DNA of 64,000 nucleotides, taken from Saccharomonospora sp. NB11 (lineage in GTDB: Bacteria > Actinomycetota > Actinomycetes > Mycobacteriales > Pseudonocardiaceae). Both the position numbers and the translations under genes were made by a program. The first letter of the stretch is position 1. Each line of letters starts with the position of its first letter. Of the stretch, positions 8,055 to 16,952 are shown one piece after another. The DNA is taken from assembly GCF_015910535.1 (NCBI RefSeq), contig NZ_JACBJG010000002.1, positions 310,001 through 374,000 on the forward strand, given 5' to 3'. The notes beneath the pieces are model-generated. The model saw only the letters and a list, made by a program, of their open reading frames with translations, made no database searches and was not told where the DNA came from.

Positions 8055-8547
8055 CCGCCCTCACCCCGTCGAACGGCCGCCGCAGTCGCATCGCCGGGCT
8101 CGACACCGCATAATTCTTTTCGTTCGCAACTCTCCCCTGACGTAAAGGCGAGGACGGTGTGCACTTTCGGACGCGGTTTCGACCGTACGAATTCGACGAA
8201 CCCGTCGTCACGCGCGGTCCAGACCACCTCGCGAGGCACTGGAAAGACCTGCAAAGTGCCTCTGCACAGGGCGGATGCACGGGCATCCGGAGCGTGAGAA
8301 CCCACTTACATCGTCGACCCTGAGCTATGCGTTAACCACAATCCGTACAAGAACCCGAATGCGCTATAGCTGGAGCGGTGAGTCATTACCCGATAGGGAC
8401 AGATCAGTGGTGAATGCCCCCACTGACCCACCTGGGCGGCTAGAGTGCTTTCGACGACACCACTTTCGGTCTAAGGCTGGCGCGGCTGATCGGCCGAAAG
8501 TCCCGGTGCCGGTCGGGGGGCACGACCGACTCCAGGGAGGTAGTGAC
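8055..8547. other. Structured 493-base gap without a convincing gene
   Basis: This gap has lower GC than its neighbours. It contains an 8-bp hairpin (8233-8240 with 8255-8262), a 7-bp hairpin with ACGG loop (8272-8278 with 8283-8289), and an 8-bp hairpin close to the next gene (8462-8469 with 8494-8501). A TATAGC box at 8365-8370 is followed at 8378 by a GTG opening an 11-codon frame. It may hold a small RNA and/or a long regulated leader for the LuxR-type gene. Confidence 0.4.
8365..8413 (+). promoter_or_regulatory. Candidate promoter TATAGC with 11-codon leaderless upstream frame
   Basis: TATAGC (8365-8370) is followed by 7 bases and GTG 8378, which opens an 11-codon frame ending Trp-stop (TGG TGA) at 8413. 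The spacing matches other leaderless starts in the window. The transcript would have a leader of about 170 bases before the regulator gene. Confidence 0.35.
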
Positions 8548-9264
8548 GTGGCTGCCGTCGGCTTTACTCAGGCCGTCCGATCCACGCCAGCCGGCTCATT
8601 GCCGGCGAGCATGGTCCCGCACCCGCGGGAGGAACTGTTTTCTGTGCTGGTGGTCGACGACCACCCGCTGTTGAGGGAGGCGATCGCCGCACGACTTGCG
8701 CAGATGGGCGCCGGCACGGTCCACGAGGCCGCGACCGTCGCCGAGGCGAGAGCGAGGGCGGCCGCGACTGGGCCGTGCGACCTCGCGATCCTCGACCTCG
8801 GGCTGCCGGATGGCAGCGGTATCGAACTCGTCACGGAGCTCCGCAGCAGCGGTTGGCTCCGGGTCGTGGTCCTCGCGTCGTCCGACGACCCGTACGCCGT
8901 GCGTTCGGCGTTCCAGGCGGGCGCGCAGGCGTATCTGCTGAAGTCCGCGTCGCCGGTGGTGGTCACCGACGGCGTACGGCGGGTGCTGGAGGGAGGCGTC
9001 TACGCCGACCCCAGCGTCGCACCCGTCCTGGCCACCGGTACTCGGGTGGCGGGCACCGACAACACGCCGCGTGAGCTTTCCGCTCGCGAGGTCGAGGTGC
9101 TCCAGCTCGTGGCCGACGGCCAGTCCAACAAGGAAATCGGTGAAGAGCTCAGTCTGTCCGCGTTGACGGTGAAGTCCCACCTCTCGCGGATCGGGCGCAA
9201 GCTCGGCACCGGCGACCGGGCGCAGATGGTCGCGTTGGCCATGCGCGCGGGCGTGATCCGCTGA
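8548..9264 (+). CDS. NarL/LuxR-family response regulator
   Basis: A 238-residue protein. An N-terminal tail of about 30 residues precedes a receiver domain: acidic pair V-D-D-H near 36, phospho-acceptor Asp in L-A-I-L-D-L-G-L-P-D-G near 84, conserved Ser/Thr position in L-A-S-S-D-D and Lys in Y-L-L-K-S. The C-terminal LuxR helix-turn-helix (about 172-236) has L-S-A-R-E-V-E-V-L-Q-L-V-A-D-G and S-A-L-T-V-K-S-H-L-S-R-I. GTG 8548 has GGGAGG at 8535-8540. No sensor kinase is adjacent, so it may be an orphan regulator. Targets are unknown. Confidence 0.9.
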   Translation: MAAVGFTQAVRSTPAGSLPASMVPHPREELFSVLVVDDHPLLREAIAARLAQMGAGTVHEAATVAEARARAAATGPCDLAILDLGLPDGSGIELVTELRSSGWLRVVVLASSDDPYAVRSAFQAGAQAYLLKSASPVVVTDGVRRVLEGGVYADPSVAPVLATGTRVAGTDNTPRELSAREVEVLQLVADGQSNKEIGEELSLSALTVKSHLSRIGRKLGTGDRAQMVALAMRAGVIR

Positions 9265-9314
9265 CACACTGCAGCCCTACGGGGCGGGCGACCAGGCGCG
9301 GTAGGCCCGTCCCG

Positions 9315-9320
9315 TAGGGT
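9315..9320 (+). promoter_or_regulatory. -10 box TAGGGT for leaderless RNase D gene
   Basis: TAGGGT ends 8 bases before GTG 9329; no ribosome site is present. Confidence 0.4.
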
Positions 9321-9328
9321 TCACCAAC

Positions 9329-10570
9329 GTGAACAACGCAGATCCACGCTCCGGCCCGCCGGAGGACTCTGCACCCTTCTTGCTGACCGAACCGGCCGGC
9401 GGAACTCCCGACGTGATCGCCGACCCGGACAGCCTGCGCGAGGCGTGTGCGCAGCTCGCCGCGGGCACCGGCGCGCTCGCCGTGGACACCGAACGCGCCT
9501 CCGGTTATCGCTACTGGCCGAGGGCGTACCTCGTGCAGATCAGACGCGAGGGTGCCGGCACGTTCCTCGTCGACCCGATCCCACTGCGCGACCACCTCGC
9601 GCCGCTCGCCGAGGTGATGAACGACGTCGAGTGGGTGCTGCACGCGGCCTCGCAAGACTTGCCGTGCCTCGCCGAACTGGGCCTCCACCCGCCGTCGTTG
9701 TTCGACACCGAACTCGCGGGCAGGCTCGCGGGTCACCAGCGAGTGGCCCTGGGCACGCTCGTGGAGGAACTGCTGGGATACCGGCTGGAGAAGGGCCACA
9801 GCGCGGCCGACTGGTCGCGACGCCCGCTGCCGGTCGACTGGCTGAACTACGCCGCACTCGACGTCGAACTGCTCGTGCCACTGCGCGCGAAGCTGGAGGC
9901 CGAGCTGGAGGCGGCGGGCAAACTCGACTGGGCTCGACAGGAGTTCGACGCCGTCCGCACGGCGCCGCCACCCCGCCCCCGCGCCGAACCGTGGCGTCGC
10001 ACGTCCGGCATCCACAAGATCCGCACCGCACGCGGACTCGCCGCGGTGCGCGCGCTGTGGGAGGCCCGCGACGAGCTGGCACGCAAGCGCGACCGGGCCC
10101 CGGGACGCATCCTGCCGGACAGCGCCATCATCAACGCCGTGCTCGCGGACCCGCGGTCCGTGGCCGATCTCCTTCAGCTCCCGGTGTTCGGGGGCCGCGT
10201 GCAGCGCAGGCAGGCCAACCGCTGGCTGCGGCAGCTCCACCACGCCCGGACGCTGCCCGCCTCCGAGCTCCCCAGCGTGGCCGTCGCGCACGACGGTCCA
10301 CCCCCGGCGAACCGGTGGGCCGACAAGGACCCCGACGCGGCGGCTCGCCTGGCTGCCGCGAGGACGGCGCTGGCCGACATCGCGGAGCGGCATCGGCTCC
10401 CGGTGGAGAACCTGCTGCTCCCGGACTTGCTGCGTCGCACCTGTTGGCGACCGCCCGCGGACCTGTCACCGGAGTCCGTCGCAGCGGCACTCGCCGACGG
10501 TGGCGCAAGGCCGTGGCAGGTGGAGTTGACCGCCGAGGCCCTCAGCACCGCACTGCGGGCACGGGCCTGA
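9329..10570 (+). CDS. Ribonuclease D-like 3'-5' exonuclease with HRDC domain
   Basis: A 413-residue protein. The N-terminal DEDD exonuclease domain shows Exo I A-V-D-T-E near 52, Exo II H-A-A-S-Q-D-L-P-C-L near 108, and Exo III L-N-Y-A-A-L-D-V-E-L-L near 172, so the metal-binding acidic set is complete. An HRDC domain follows at about 230-305, and a further all-alpha C-terminal part. Such enzymes trim the 3' ends of stable RNA precursors such as tRNA. It is the counterpart of Rv2681, which also lies next to dxs. Confidence 0.9.
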   Translation: MNNADPRSGPPEDSAPFLLTEPAGGTPDVIADPDSLREACAQLAAGTGALAVDTERASGYRYWPRAYLVQIRREGAGTFLVDPIPLRDHLAPLAEVMNDVEWVLHAASQDLPCLAELGLHPPSLFDTELAGRLAGHQRVALGTLVEELLGYRLEKGHSAADWSRRPLPVDWLNYAALDVELLVPLRAKLEAELEAAGKLDWARQEFDAVRTAPPPRPRAEPWRRTSGIHKIRTARGLAAVRALWEARDELARKRDRAPGRILPDSAIINAVLADPRSVADLLQLPVFGGRVQRRQANRWLRQLHHARTLPASELPSVAVAHDGPPPANRWADKDPDAAARLAAARTALADIAERHRLPVENLLLPDLLRRTCWRPPADLSPESVAAALADGGARPWQVELTAEALSTALRARA

Positions 10571-10572
10571 CG

Positions 10573-11709
10573 TCACGCCGCCGGCAACCTCACGGTGACG
10601 GCAAGGCCGCCGCCGGGTACCGGTTCGGCCTCCACCGAGCCACCGTGTGCCCGGACCGCCGCCTGGACGATCGAGAGCCCGAGGCCCGCTCCGGTGCGCG
10701 CGGTACGGGCCACCCCGGCCCGCCGGAAGGGTTCGAACAACCCGGCCACGGTGTCGTCGGCGATCACCCCACCGGACGATCGCACGGCGAGCTCCACCCA
10801 CTGGCCGTCGCCCTCGCGGGTGGTCACCTCCAGCCAGCCGTTCTCGACGTTGTGCGTGACCGCGTTCTCGATCAGGTTCCCCGCGATGCGTTCCAGCAGC
10901 GCCGGATCGCCCGTCGTGGTCGCCTCACCGAGCTCGAACCGCGCCGACACGCCCTTCTCCTCGGCAGCGGCACGAACCGCACGCCAGGCACTGTCCACGG
11001 CCTCGGAGAGACGGACCCGCTCGACCACCGCCAGTTCGGCTCCGTCAGTGCGGGCAAGGAGCAGCAGGGCGTTCACCAGGCGTTCCGCCCGCTCGGTCGC
11101 GTCCCGCACCACACCGGCCATGCGGCGCAGCTCCGCCTCGTCCGCCTGCTCGTCGGAGAGCGTGACGTCCAGCTCCGTCCGGATCACCGCGAGCGGGGTC
11201 CGCAGCTCGTGGCTGGCGTTGGCCACGAAGTGGCGTTGCGCGTCGAATGCCGCCTGGAGCCGGTCGAGCATCGCGTCGAAGGTACGGGCGAGTTCGGCGA
11301 GTTCGTCCCGCGTCCGGACGTCACCGATGCGCTCCCCCATCGACTCGACCGACAACCGGCGCGCGGTGTCCGTGATCTCCCGCAGCGGTCGCAGCACGTG
11401 GGAGGTCAGCGTCCACGCGAGAATCGCCGCGGCCGTCACCACGAAGCCGAACGCGCTCAACCCGGCCACGACCACTCGCTGCCGAGCCTGCTCCTGCAGG
11501 TGCTCGGAGAGCACGGACGCCTCCACGTCCACGCCGTCCACCTGCACGAGCGTGCCGGGCGGGAGCTGCGGCACCGCCGCGACCGAGTCCCCGACGAGCC
11601 GCCACGCCAGCCACAACAGGAGCACGCTCACGACGGCGACGAGCGAGGTGGCCAGCAGGGTGACGCGAGCGCGGAGGGTGCGCGCGGGGAGGGTGGTGCG
11701 GCGGATCAC
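10573..11709 (-). CDS. Two-component sensor histidine kinase
   Basis: A 378-residue membrane sensor. Two membrane helices (about 17-38 and 82-104) bracket an extracellular sensor of only about 40 residues. A HAMP linker (about 105-158), a dimerisation/phospho-acceptor box F-V-A-N-A-S-H-E-L-R-T-P-L with the phosphorylated His near 171, and the ATPase domain with N-L-I-E-N-A-V-T-H-N (N box) and G-A-G-L-G-L-S-I-V (G box) follow. Its GTG start overlaps the stop of the response regulator by GTGA, so they are translationally coupled. The signal is unknown; the short sensor loop resembles kinases that sense the membrane itself. Confidence 0.93.
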   Translation of the reverse strand: MIRRTTLPARTLRARVTLLATSLVAVVSVLLLWLAWRLVGDSVAAVPQLPPGTLVQVDGVDVEASVLSEHLQEQARQRVVVAGLSAFGFVVTAAAILAWTLTSHVLRPLREITDTARRLSVESMGERIGDVRTRDELAELARTFDAMLDRLQAAFDAQRHFVANASHELRTPLAVIRTELDVTLSDEQADEAELRRMAGVVRDATERAERLVNALLLLARTDGAELAVVERVRLSEAVDSAWRAVRAAAEEKGVSARFELGEATTTGDPALLERIAGNLIENAVTHNVENGWLEVTTREGDGQWVELAVRSSGGVIADDTVAGLFEPFRRAGVARTARTGAGLGLSIVQAAVRAHGGSVEAEPVPGGGLAVTVRLPAA

Positions 11710-12401
11710 CGATCCAGCGAAGCAGAGTCGGCTGCGGTGCCCGCACCGGGCACCCGGTAACCCGACCCCACCACGGTCTCGATGATCCCGGGCTCACCGA
11801 GCTTCTTGCGCAACGTCATCACCGTCACCCGCACCGTGGTGGTGAAGGGGTCGGCGTTCTCGTCCCAGACGCGTTCCAACAGCTCCTCGCTGCTGACCAC
11901 GGCGCCCTTGGCGGAGAGCAGGACCTCCAGGACCCCGAACTCCTTGCGCGTGAGTTCCACCGGCCGCCCCGCGCGGAGCACGGTGCGCTTGGCCGGGTCG
12001 AGCTCCACGTCGTCGGCCACGAGCACCGGCGGTGTGGCGGGCGTCGCCCTACGACCGAGCGCGCGGACCCGGGCGACGAGCTCCGGGAAGGCGAAGGGCT
12101 TGGACAGGTAGTCGTCGGCGCCGAGGGACAGGCCCTCGACGCGGTCGGACACCGATCCGCTGGCCGTGAGCATGAGCACGCGGGTCAGTTCTCCCGACGT
12201 GACGATCTCGCGGCACAACTCGTCACCCGACATCCCGGGCAGGTCACGATCGAGCACCACGACGTCGTACCGGGTGACGGTGGCCTTCTCGTGGCCCTCG
12301 TCCCCGGTGAACGCGACGTCGACCGCCATCCCTTCGCGCCGCAGGCCGCGGGCCACCGCCTCGGCCAACGGCGCCTCGTCCTCTACAACCAAAACGCGCA
12401 C
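11706..12401 (-). CDS. OmpR/PhoB-family response regulator
   Basis: A 231-residue regulator. Receiver domain: E-D-E at 7-9, phospho-acceptor Asp in V-V-V-L-D-R-D-L-P-G near 51, T-A-S and Y-L-S-K-P-F-A with Lys near 102. The winged-helix DNA-binding domain (about 132-222) contains L-T-R-K-E-F-G-V-L-E-V-L-L and R-V-T-V-M-T-L-R-K-K-L. It is the cognate partner of the histidine kinase downstream. It lies 50 bases after the dxs stop on the same strand, so it may be read with dxs or from its own promoter. Confidence 0.93.
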   Translation of the reverse strand: MRVLVVEDEAPLAEAVARGLRREGMAVDVAFTGDEGHEKATVTRYDVVVLDRDLPGMSGDELCREIVTSGELTRVLMLTASGSVSDRVEGLSLGADDYLSKPFAFPELVARVRALGRRATPATPPVLVADDVELDPAKRTVLRAGRPVELTRKEFGVLEVLLSAKGAVVSSEELLERVWDENADPFTTTVRVTVMTLRKKLGEPGIIETVVGSGYRVPGAGTAADSASLDR

Positions 12402-12451
12402 GTCAACACCGTGTCACACCTGTTCCTGGAAACGTCCACCGGCACGCTCGG

Positions 12452-14389
12452 TCAGTCGCGAGGTGTGTCGATCGCCTCGTCGGCGGCGCGCTCGACGTCC
12501 TCGGCACCCCGCGCCGAGTCGCCGAGCCTGCCCGCGGCCCACTCGGTGACGCTGCGCGCCACGTCCTGGGCGGTGAGGCCGATGCTCGCCAGCACCTCGT
12601 CGCGCGTGCCGTGCTCCAAAAACCGCTGGGGGATGCCGAGGTCACGCAGCGGGACGTCGCAGTCGGCGTCACGCAGGGCCGCGGCCATCGCCGAACCGAA
12701 GCCGCCGTGTCGACCGCTGTCCTCCAGGGTGACCACCAGGCGGTGGGACTCCGCCAACACCACGAGTTCCTCGGGCACGGGCACGACCCAGCGCGGGTCG
12801 ACGACCGTCACACCGATTCCCTGGTCGGCCAGCCGCTCGGCCGCGGCCAGACCGAGTCGGGCGAACGCGCCGACCGCGACGAGCAGCACGTCACCGCGCT
12901 CGTCGTGCCGCAACACGTCCACGGTGCCGACGCGCTCCACCGCGGGCACCGAGTCGACGACGCCACCCCGCGAGAACCGCACCGCGGTGGGGCCGTCGGA
13001 GACCTCGACCGCTTCGCGCAGCTCCTCCCGCAGCGTTCGCGCGTCGCGGGGCGCGGCGACCTTCATGCCGGGCACCATGCCGAGCAGCGACAGATCCCAC
13101 ATGCCGTGGTGACTCGGCCCGTCCGGACCCGTGACGCCCGCGCGGTCGAGCACCAGCGTCACCGGCAGCTTGTGCAGGGCGACGTCCATGAGCACCTGGT
13201 CGAACGCCCGGTTCAAGAAGGTGGAGTACACCGCCACCACCGGGTGCAACCCGGCCATCGCCAGTCCGGCGGCCGAGGTGACGGCGTGCTGCTCGGCGAT
13301 GCCGACGTCGTACCAGCGGTCCGGGTACGCCTCGGAGAACGGCTGCAGACCGGTCGAACGCAGCATGGCGGCCGTGATGGCCACCACGTCCTCCCGCTCG
13401 GCCCCGATCTTGACGAGCTCCTCGCCGAACACGGACGTCCAGCTCGGCCCCTTGACGGGCGGCTTGCCGGTCTGCGGGTCGATCGGGTCGGTCTGGTGCA
13501 TCTGGTCGGCCTGGTGGTTCACGGCGGGCGCGTAGCCGTGGCCCTTCTCCGTGACCGCGTGCACGACGACCGGGCCGCCGAAGGCCTTCGCGTTCTGCAG
13601 GGCCTTCTCCAGTGCGACCAGGTCGTGGCCGTCGACCGGACCGATGTACTTCAGGCCGAGGTCGGAGAACATGACCTGCGGGCTCAGCGCGTCCTTGATA
13701 CCCGCCTTGGCGGCGTGCAGGGCGGTGTAGAGCGGCTTGCCCACCACCGGCGTGTTCTGCAGCAACTCCTTGCCACCGTCGAGGAACTTCTCGTAGCCGC
13801 GGCGCAGCCGCAGGGACGCGAGGTGCTCGGCGAAGCCACCGATCGTCGGCGAGTAGGAGCGGCCGTTGTCGTTGACGACGATGACGACGGGACGCTCGGG
13901 GTCGGCGGCGATGTTGTTCAACGCCTCCCAGCACATGCCGCCGGTCAGGGCGCCGTCACCCACGATCGCCACGGCGTGCCTGCCGCCGCCCTCGCGCTGG
14001 TAGGCCCTGGCCAGCCCGTCCGCGTACGACAGCGCGGTGGAGGCATGGCTGTTCTCGATGAAGTCGTGCTCGCTCTCCGCGCGTGCCGGGTATCCGGCGA
14101 TGCCGCCCTGCTGCCGGAGGCCGTCGAAGTCGCGGTGTCGACCGGTCACGATCTTGTGCACGTACGACTGGTGACCCACGTCGAAGAGCAGGGCGTCCTT
14201 CGGGGAGTCGAACACCCGGTGCACCGCGAGGGTGACCTCGACGATCCCGAGGTTGGGTCCGAGATGGCCGCCCGCCCTGCGCACCTTGTCCACGAGGAAA
14301 TCCCGGATCTCCCCTGCCAGCACGCCCAGTTGGTCGTGATCCATCCGTTTGAGGTCGGCCGGCCCGTGCACGGACTCCAGCAACGTCAC
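12452..14389 (-). CDS. dxs: 1-deoxy-D-xylulose-5-phosphate synthase
   Basis: A 645-residue thiamine-diphosphate enzyme, the normal family length. It condenses pyruvate and glyceraldehyde 3-phosphate in the first step of the MEP isoprenoid pathway. Visible motifs: G-H-Q-S-Y-V-H-K near 73-80, the ThDP/Mg motif [10 protein letters not shown] near 143-152 with its N-N partner, the catalytic E-Q-H-A-V region near 370, and [15 protein letters not shown] near 415. GTG 14389 is preceded by a weak G-rich ribosome site. It corresponds to dxs1 in M. tuberculosis by neighbourhood. Confidence 0.96.
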   Translation of the reverse strand: MTLLESVHGPADLKRMDHDQLGVLAGEIRDFLVDKVRRAGGHLGPNLGIVEVTLAVHRVFDSPKDALLFDVGHQSYVHKIVTGRHRDFDGLRQQGGIAGYPARAESEHDFIENSHASTALSYADGLARAYQREGGGRHAVAIVGDGALTGGMCWEALNNIAADPERPVVIVVNDNGRSYSPTIGGFAEHLASLRLRRGYEKFLDGGKELLQNTPVVGKPLYTALHAAKAGIKDALSPQVMFSDLGLKYIGPVDGHDLVALEKALQNAKAFGGPVVVHAVTEKGHGYAPAVNHQADQMHQTDPIDPQTGKPPVKGPSWTSVFGEELVKIGAEREDVVAITAAMLRSTGLQPFSEAYPDRWYDVGIAEQHAVTSAAGLAMAGLHPVVAVYSTFLNRAFDQVLMDVALHKLPVTLVLDRAGVTGPDGPSHHGMWDLSLLGMVPGMKVAAPRDARTLREELREAVEVSDGPTAVRFSRGGVVDSVPAVERVGTVDVLRHDERGDVLLVAVGAFARLGLAAAERLADQGIGVTVVDPRWVVPVPEELVVLAESHRLVVTLEDSGRHGGFGSAMAAALRDADCDVPLRDLGIPQRFLEHGTRDEVLASIGLTAQDVARSVTEWAAGRLGDSARGAEDVERAADEAIDTPRD

Positions 14390-14585
14390 GCTCCACCTCG
14401 CTCGCCGTCAGTTCTCGCTGCCTCGTTCTGCTTAGTCTAGGGACGTCTTGTCGATGGGCCTACCTTCGGGCGAAGCGCTGCTGTTCCGCGCGGTCCGCCG
14501 GATACTGGTCTGACAGGCGACACCGTGCGGTTTTCGGCACCGAGTCGCCGAGGGTCCACGACGAGCGCCGAGAAGGGACAGCCCC

Positions 14586-16139
14586 ATGTCGCGCGAGTTC
14601 GATTACGTCGTCGTCGGTGGTGGCACGGCCGGTGCCGTGGTCGCGGCCCGACTGTCGGAGGATCCGTCCACGACCGTCTGCCTGCTGGAAGCCGGGCCCT
14701 CCGATGTGGACGACCCGGCCATCCTCCGGCTCGATCGCTGGATGGCGTTGTTGGAGTCCGGATACGACTGGGACTATCCGGTGGAACCGCAGGAGAACGG
14801 CAACTCCTTCCTGCGCCACGCCCGTGCGAAGGTGCTCGGCGGGTGCTCCTCACACAACTCGTGCATCGCCTTCTGGGCTCCGGCCGAGGATTTGGACGAG
14901 TGGGCGTCGCTGGGGTTGCCGGGCTGGTCGGCCGAGGACATTTTCCCCCTGTACCGGCGGTTGGAGAACAACGACGGCCCCGGCGACCACGGCAGGGACG
15001 GGCCGGTGCGCATCCGTTCCGTCCCACCGCACGACCCGGCCGGTGTCGCACTCCTCGACGCCTGCGAACAGGCCGGCATCCCGCGTGCCGACTTCAACGC
15101 CGGAAGGACGGTCACCCACGGGGCCAACTGGTTCCAGATCAACGCGTTCGAGGACGGAACCCGGGCGTCGTCCTCGGTGGCCTATCTGCACCCGATCCTG
15201 GGCCGACGGTCCAATCTGGAGGTGCGCACCGGGGTCCGGGCCAAGCGGCTGACCTTCGACGGGCTGCGCTGCACCGGGGTGGAGATCCTCGCCGAGGATC
15301 TCGTCCACAGTGAACAGGTGACGGCACGCGCGGAGGTCGTGGTGAGCTGTGGCGCCATCGACACCCCGAAGCTGCTGCACCTGTCCGGCATCGGACCGGC
15401 GGAGGAGCTCGCCGGGTTCGACATCGACGTGCTCGTCGACTCCCCGGGCGTGGGGCGCAACCTGCAGGACCATCCCGAGGGACTGGTGCAGTGGGAGGCC
15501 CGCAGGCCGATGGTTCGGGAGTCGACCCAGTGGTGGGAGATCGGCATCTTCACCACGACGGAGCCGGGTCTGGACCGCCCCGACCTGATGTTCCACTACG
15601 GGTCCGTGCCCTTCGACCTCAACACCCTGCGCCACGGCTACCCGACCACGGAGAACGGGTTCTGCCTCACGCCCAACGTCACGCGGTCGCGGTCCACGGG
15701 CACGGTCACGTTGCGCACGCCGGACTTCCGCGACCGGCCGAAGGTCGACCCGCGCTACTTCACCGACCCCCACGACATGCGCGTGATGACCTACGGCATC
15801 CGGTTGGCACGCGAGATCGTGGCGCAACCCGCGATGCGGGAGTGGGCGGGCGACGAACTCGCTCCCGGACCCGAGGCGCAGACCGACGAGGAACTGGCCG
15901 ACTACATCGTCAAGACGCACAACACCGTCTATCACCCGGCGTGCACCGTGAAGATGGGTCCGGCAAGCGACCGGTTCGCACCTCTGGACGAACGGCTCCG
16001 AGTGCGCGGTGTGGAGCGGCTGCGCGTCGCCGACGGGTCCGCCATGCCGTTCCTGACGGCCGTGAACCCGTGCATCACGACCATGGCCATCGGGGAGAAG
16101 GCCGCCGACATGATCGTGGAGGACGCGCAACGGCGGTGA
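14586..16139 (+). CDS. GMC-family FAD-dependent oxidoreductase (choline dehydrogenase-like)
   Basis: A 517-residue flavoprotein that oxidises an alcohol, sugar or similar substrate. The FAD dinucleotide motif V-V-V-G-G-G-T-A-G-A lies at 8-17 with E-A-G-P at about 35. The GMC signature 1 region reads R-A-K-V-L-G-G-C-S-S-H-N near 80-91, and signature 2 is G-A-I-D-T-P-K-L-L-H-L-S-G-I-G near 257. The active-site pair is likely His near 450 (V-Y-H-P-A-C) and Asn in the C-terminal V-N-P-C-I-T-T. A ribosome site GAAGGGA precedes ATG. Its stop is 4 bases from the convergent regulator. The substrate is unknown; proximity to gluconate genes is suggestive only. Confidence 0.85.
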   Translation: MSREFDYVVVGGGTAGAVVAARLSEDPSTTVCLLEAGPSDVDDPAILRLDRWMALLESGYDWDYPVEPQENGNSFLRHARAKVLGGCSSHNSCIAFWAPAEDLDEWASLGLPGWSAEDIFPLYRRLENNDGPGDHGRDGPVRIRSVPPHDPAGVALLDACEQAGIPRADFNAGRTVTHGANWFQINAFEDGTRASSSVAYLHPILGRRSNLEVRTGVRAKRLTFDGLRCTGVEILAEDLVHSEQVTARAEVVVSCGAIDTPKLLHLSGIGPAEELAGFDIDVLVDSPGVGRNLQDHPEGLVQWEARRPMVRESTQWWEIGIFTTTEPGLDRPDLMFHYGSVPFDLNTLRHGYPTTENGFCLTPNVTRSRSTGTVTLRTPDFRDRPKVDPRYFTDPHDMRVMTYGIRLAREIVAQPAMREWAGDELAPGPEAQTDEELADYIVKTHNTVYHPACTVKMGPASDRFAPLDERLRVRGVERLRVADGSAMPFLTAVNPCITTMAIGEKAADMIVEDAQRR

Positions 16140-16143
16140 GGGG

Positions 16144-16857
16144 TCAGCTTCGCCTCAGCGGCAGCATCGCGCCCCGCACCTCGGCCAGCAGCTCCGTCAT
16201 CGCGGCCTCGGCCGCGCTCGGCTCACCGCGGGCCACCGAGGCCGCGACCCGCTCGTGGAGGTCCAGCGCCTCGGGCACCGGCTGGTGAGGCATGAGTCCG
16301 AGCTGGGTGCGGCCACGCAGCACCGCGGCGACGACGTCGGACAGCGCGCCGAACATCTCGTTGCCGCTCGCCCGCAGAAGCAGTGTGTGGAACGCGACGT
16401 CGCGTTCCATGAAGTCGTCGAGTCGTCCGGCCTCGCCGAGCGTCCTCATCTCGGCGGCGAGGTCCATGGCGCGCGCCCGCTCCTGCCCCGACGCGCTGCG
16501 TGCCGCCGCGGCAGCCGCCAGCGGTTCCACGGCGATCCGCAGTTCGGTGAGCGAGCGGAGTTGCTCGTCCCGACCGGGCCCGGACAGCCGCCACCAGATC
16601 ACCCGCGGGTCGAACACGTTCCAGCTCGACCGGGGCTGCACCGTGATGCCGACGCGTCGGCGGGACCGCACCAGTCCCATCGATTCCAGGACGCGCATGC
16701 TCTCGCGCGCCACCGTCCGTGAGACGCCGAACCGCTCCTGGATGCGATCGAGGGTGAGCACGTCGCCGTCGGCCAGCAGTCCCGCCGTGATGTCCGAACC
16801 GATCGTGTCCAACACGGTGTTGTGCAGGACGTCCGCCCCCTCTGGCTCCACGCTCAC
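16144..16857 (-). CDS. FadR-subfamily GntR regulator, probable gluconate-gene repressor
   Basis: A 237-residue regulator. The N-terminal winged helix (about 8-75) shows R-I-Q-E-R-F-G-V-S-R-T-V-A-R-E-S-M-R; the C-terminal FCD ligand domain (about 95-225) includes L-R-I-A-V-E-P-L-A, a metal-site-like D-F-M-E-R-D-V-A-F-H and an H-E-R-V-A-A-S-V-A-R-G end. It is transcribed away from gluconokinase, so it probably represses gntK-permease and is released by gluconate or 6-phosphogluconate. This is inferred from context. TAGGCT at 16864-16869 (minus strand) puts its start codon at the transcription start. Confidence 0.85.
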   Translation of the reverse strand: MSVEPEGADVLHNTVLDTIGSDITAGLLADGDVLTLDRIQERFGVSRTVARESMRVLESMGLVRSRRRVGITVQPRSSWNVFDPRVIWWRLSGPGRDEQLRSLTELRIAVEPLAAAAAARSASGQERARAMDLAAEMRTLGEAGRLDDFMERDVAFHTLLLRASGNEMFGALSDVVAAVLRGRTQLGLMPHQPVPEALDLHERVAASVARGEPSAAEAAMTELLAEVRGAMLPLRRS

Positions 16858-16902
16858 GTGTCGAGCCTATCCGGCCCCGCCGTCTTCCCCCGCCCGACGC
16901 AA

Positions 16903-16923
16903 TGGTGTTATCTTTCGCCACCA
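16903..16923. promoter_or_regulatory. Candidate operator between FadR-type regulator and gluconokinase
   Basis: TGGTG and CACCA form 5-bp arms 11 bases apart in the divergent promoter region. The similar strings TATCTTTCG (16909-16917) and TACCTTTCG (from 16931) are a degenerate direct repeat. This is a plausible but weak binding site for the adjacent regulator. Confidence 0.35.
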
Positions 16924-16952
16924 ATAGTCATACCTTTCGATCGGGGTGCGTC

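Noticed and set aside
7997-8305. A 102-residue minus-strand frame in the gap after DUF3000.
   Set aside because: It overlaps the DUF3000 3' end, has no ribosome site or -10 box at the right distance and no recognisable family; the gap is better explained as regulatory or RNA.
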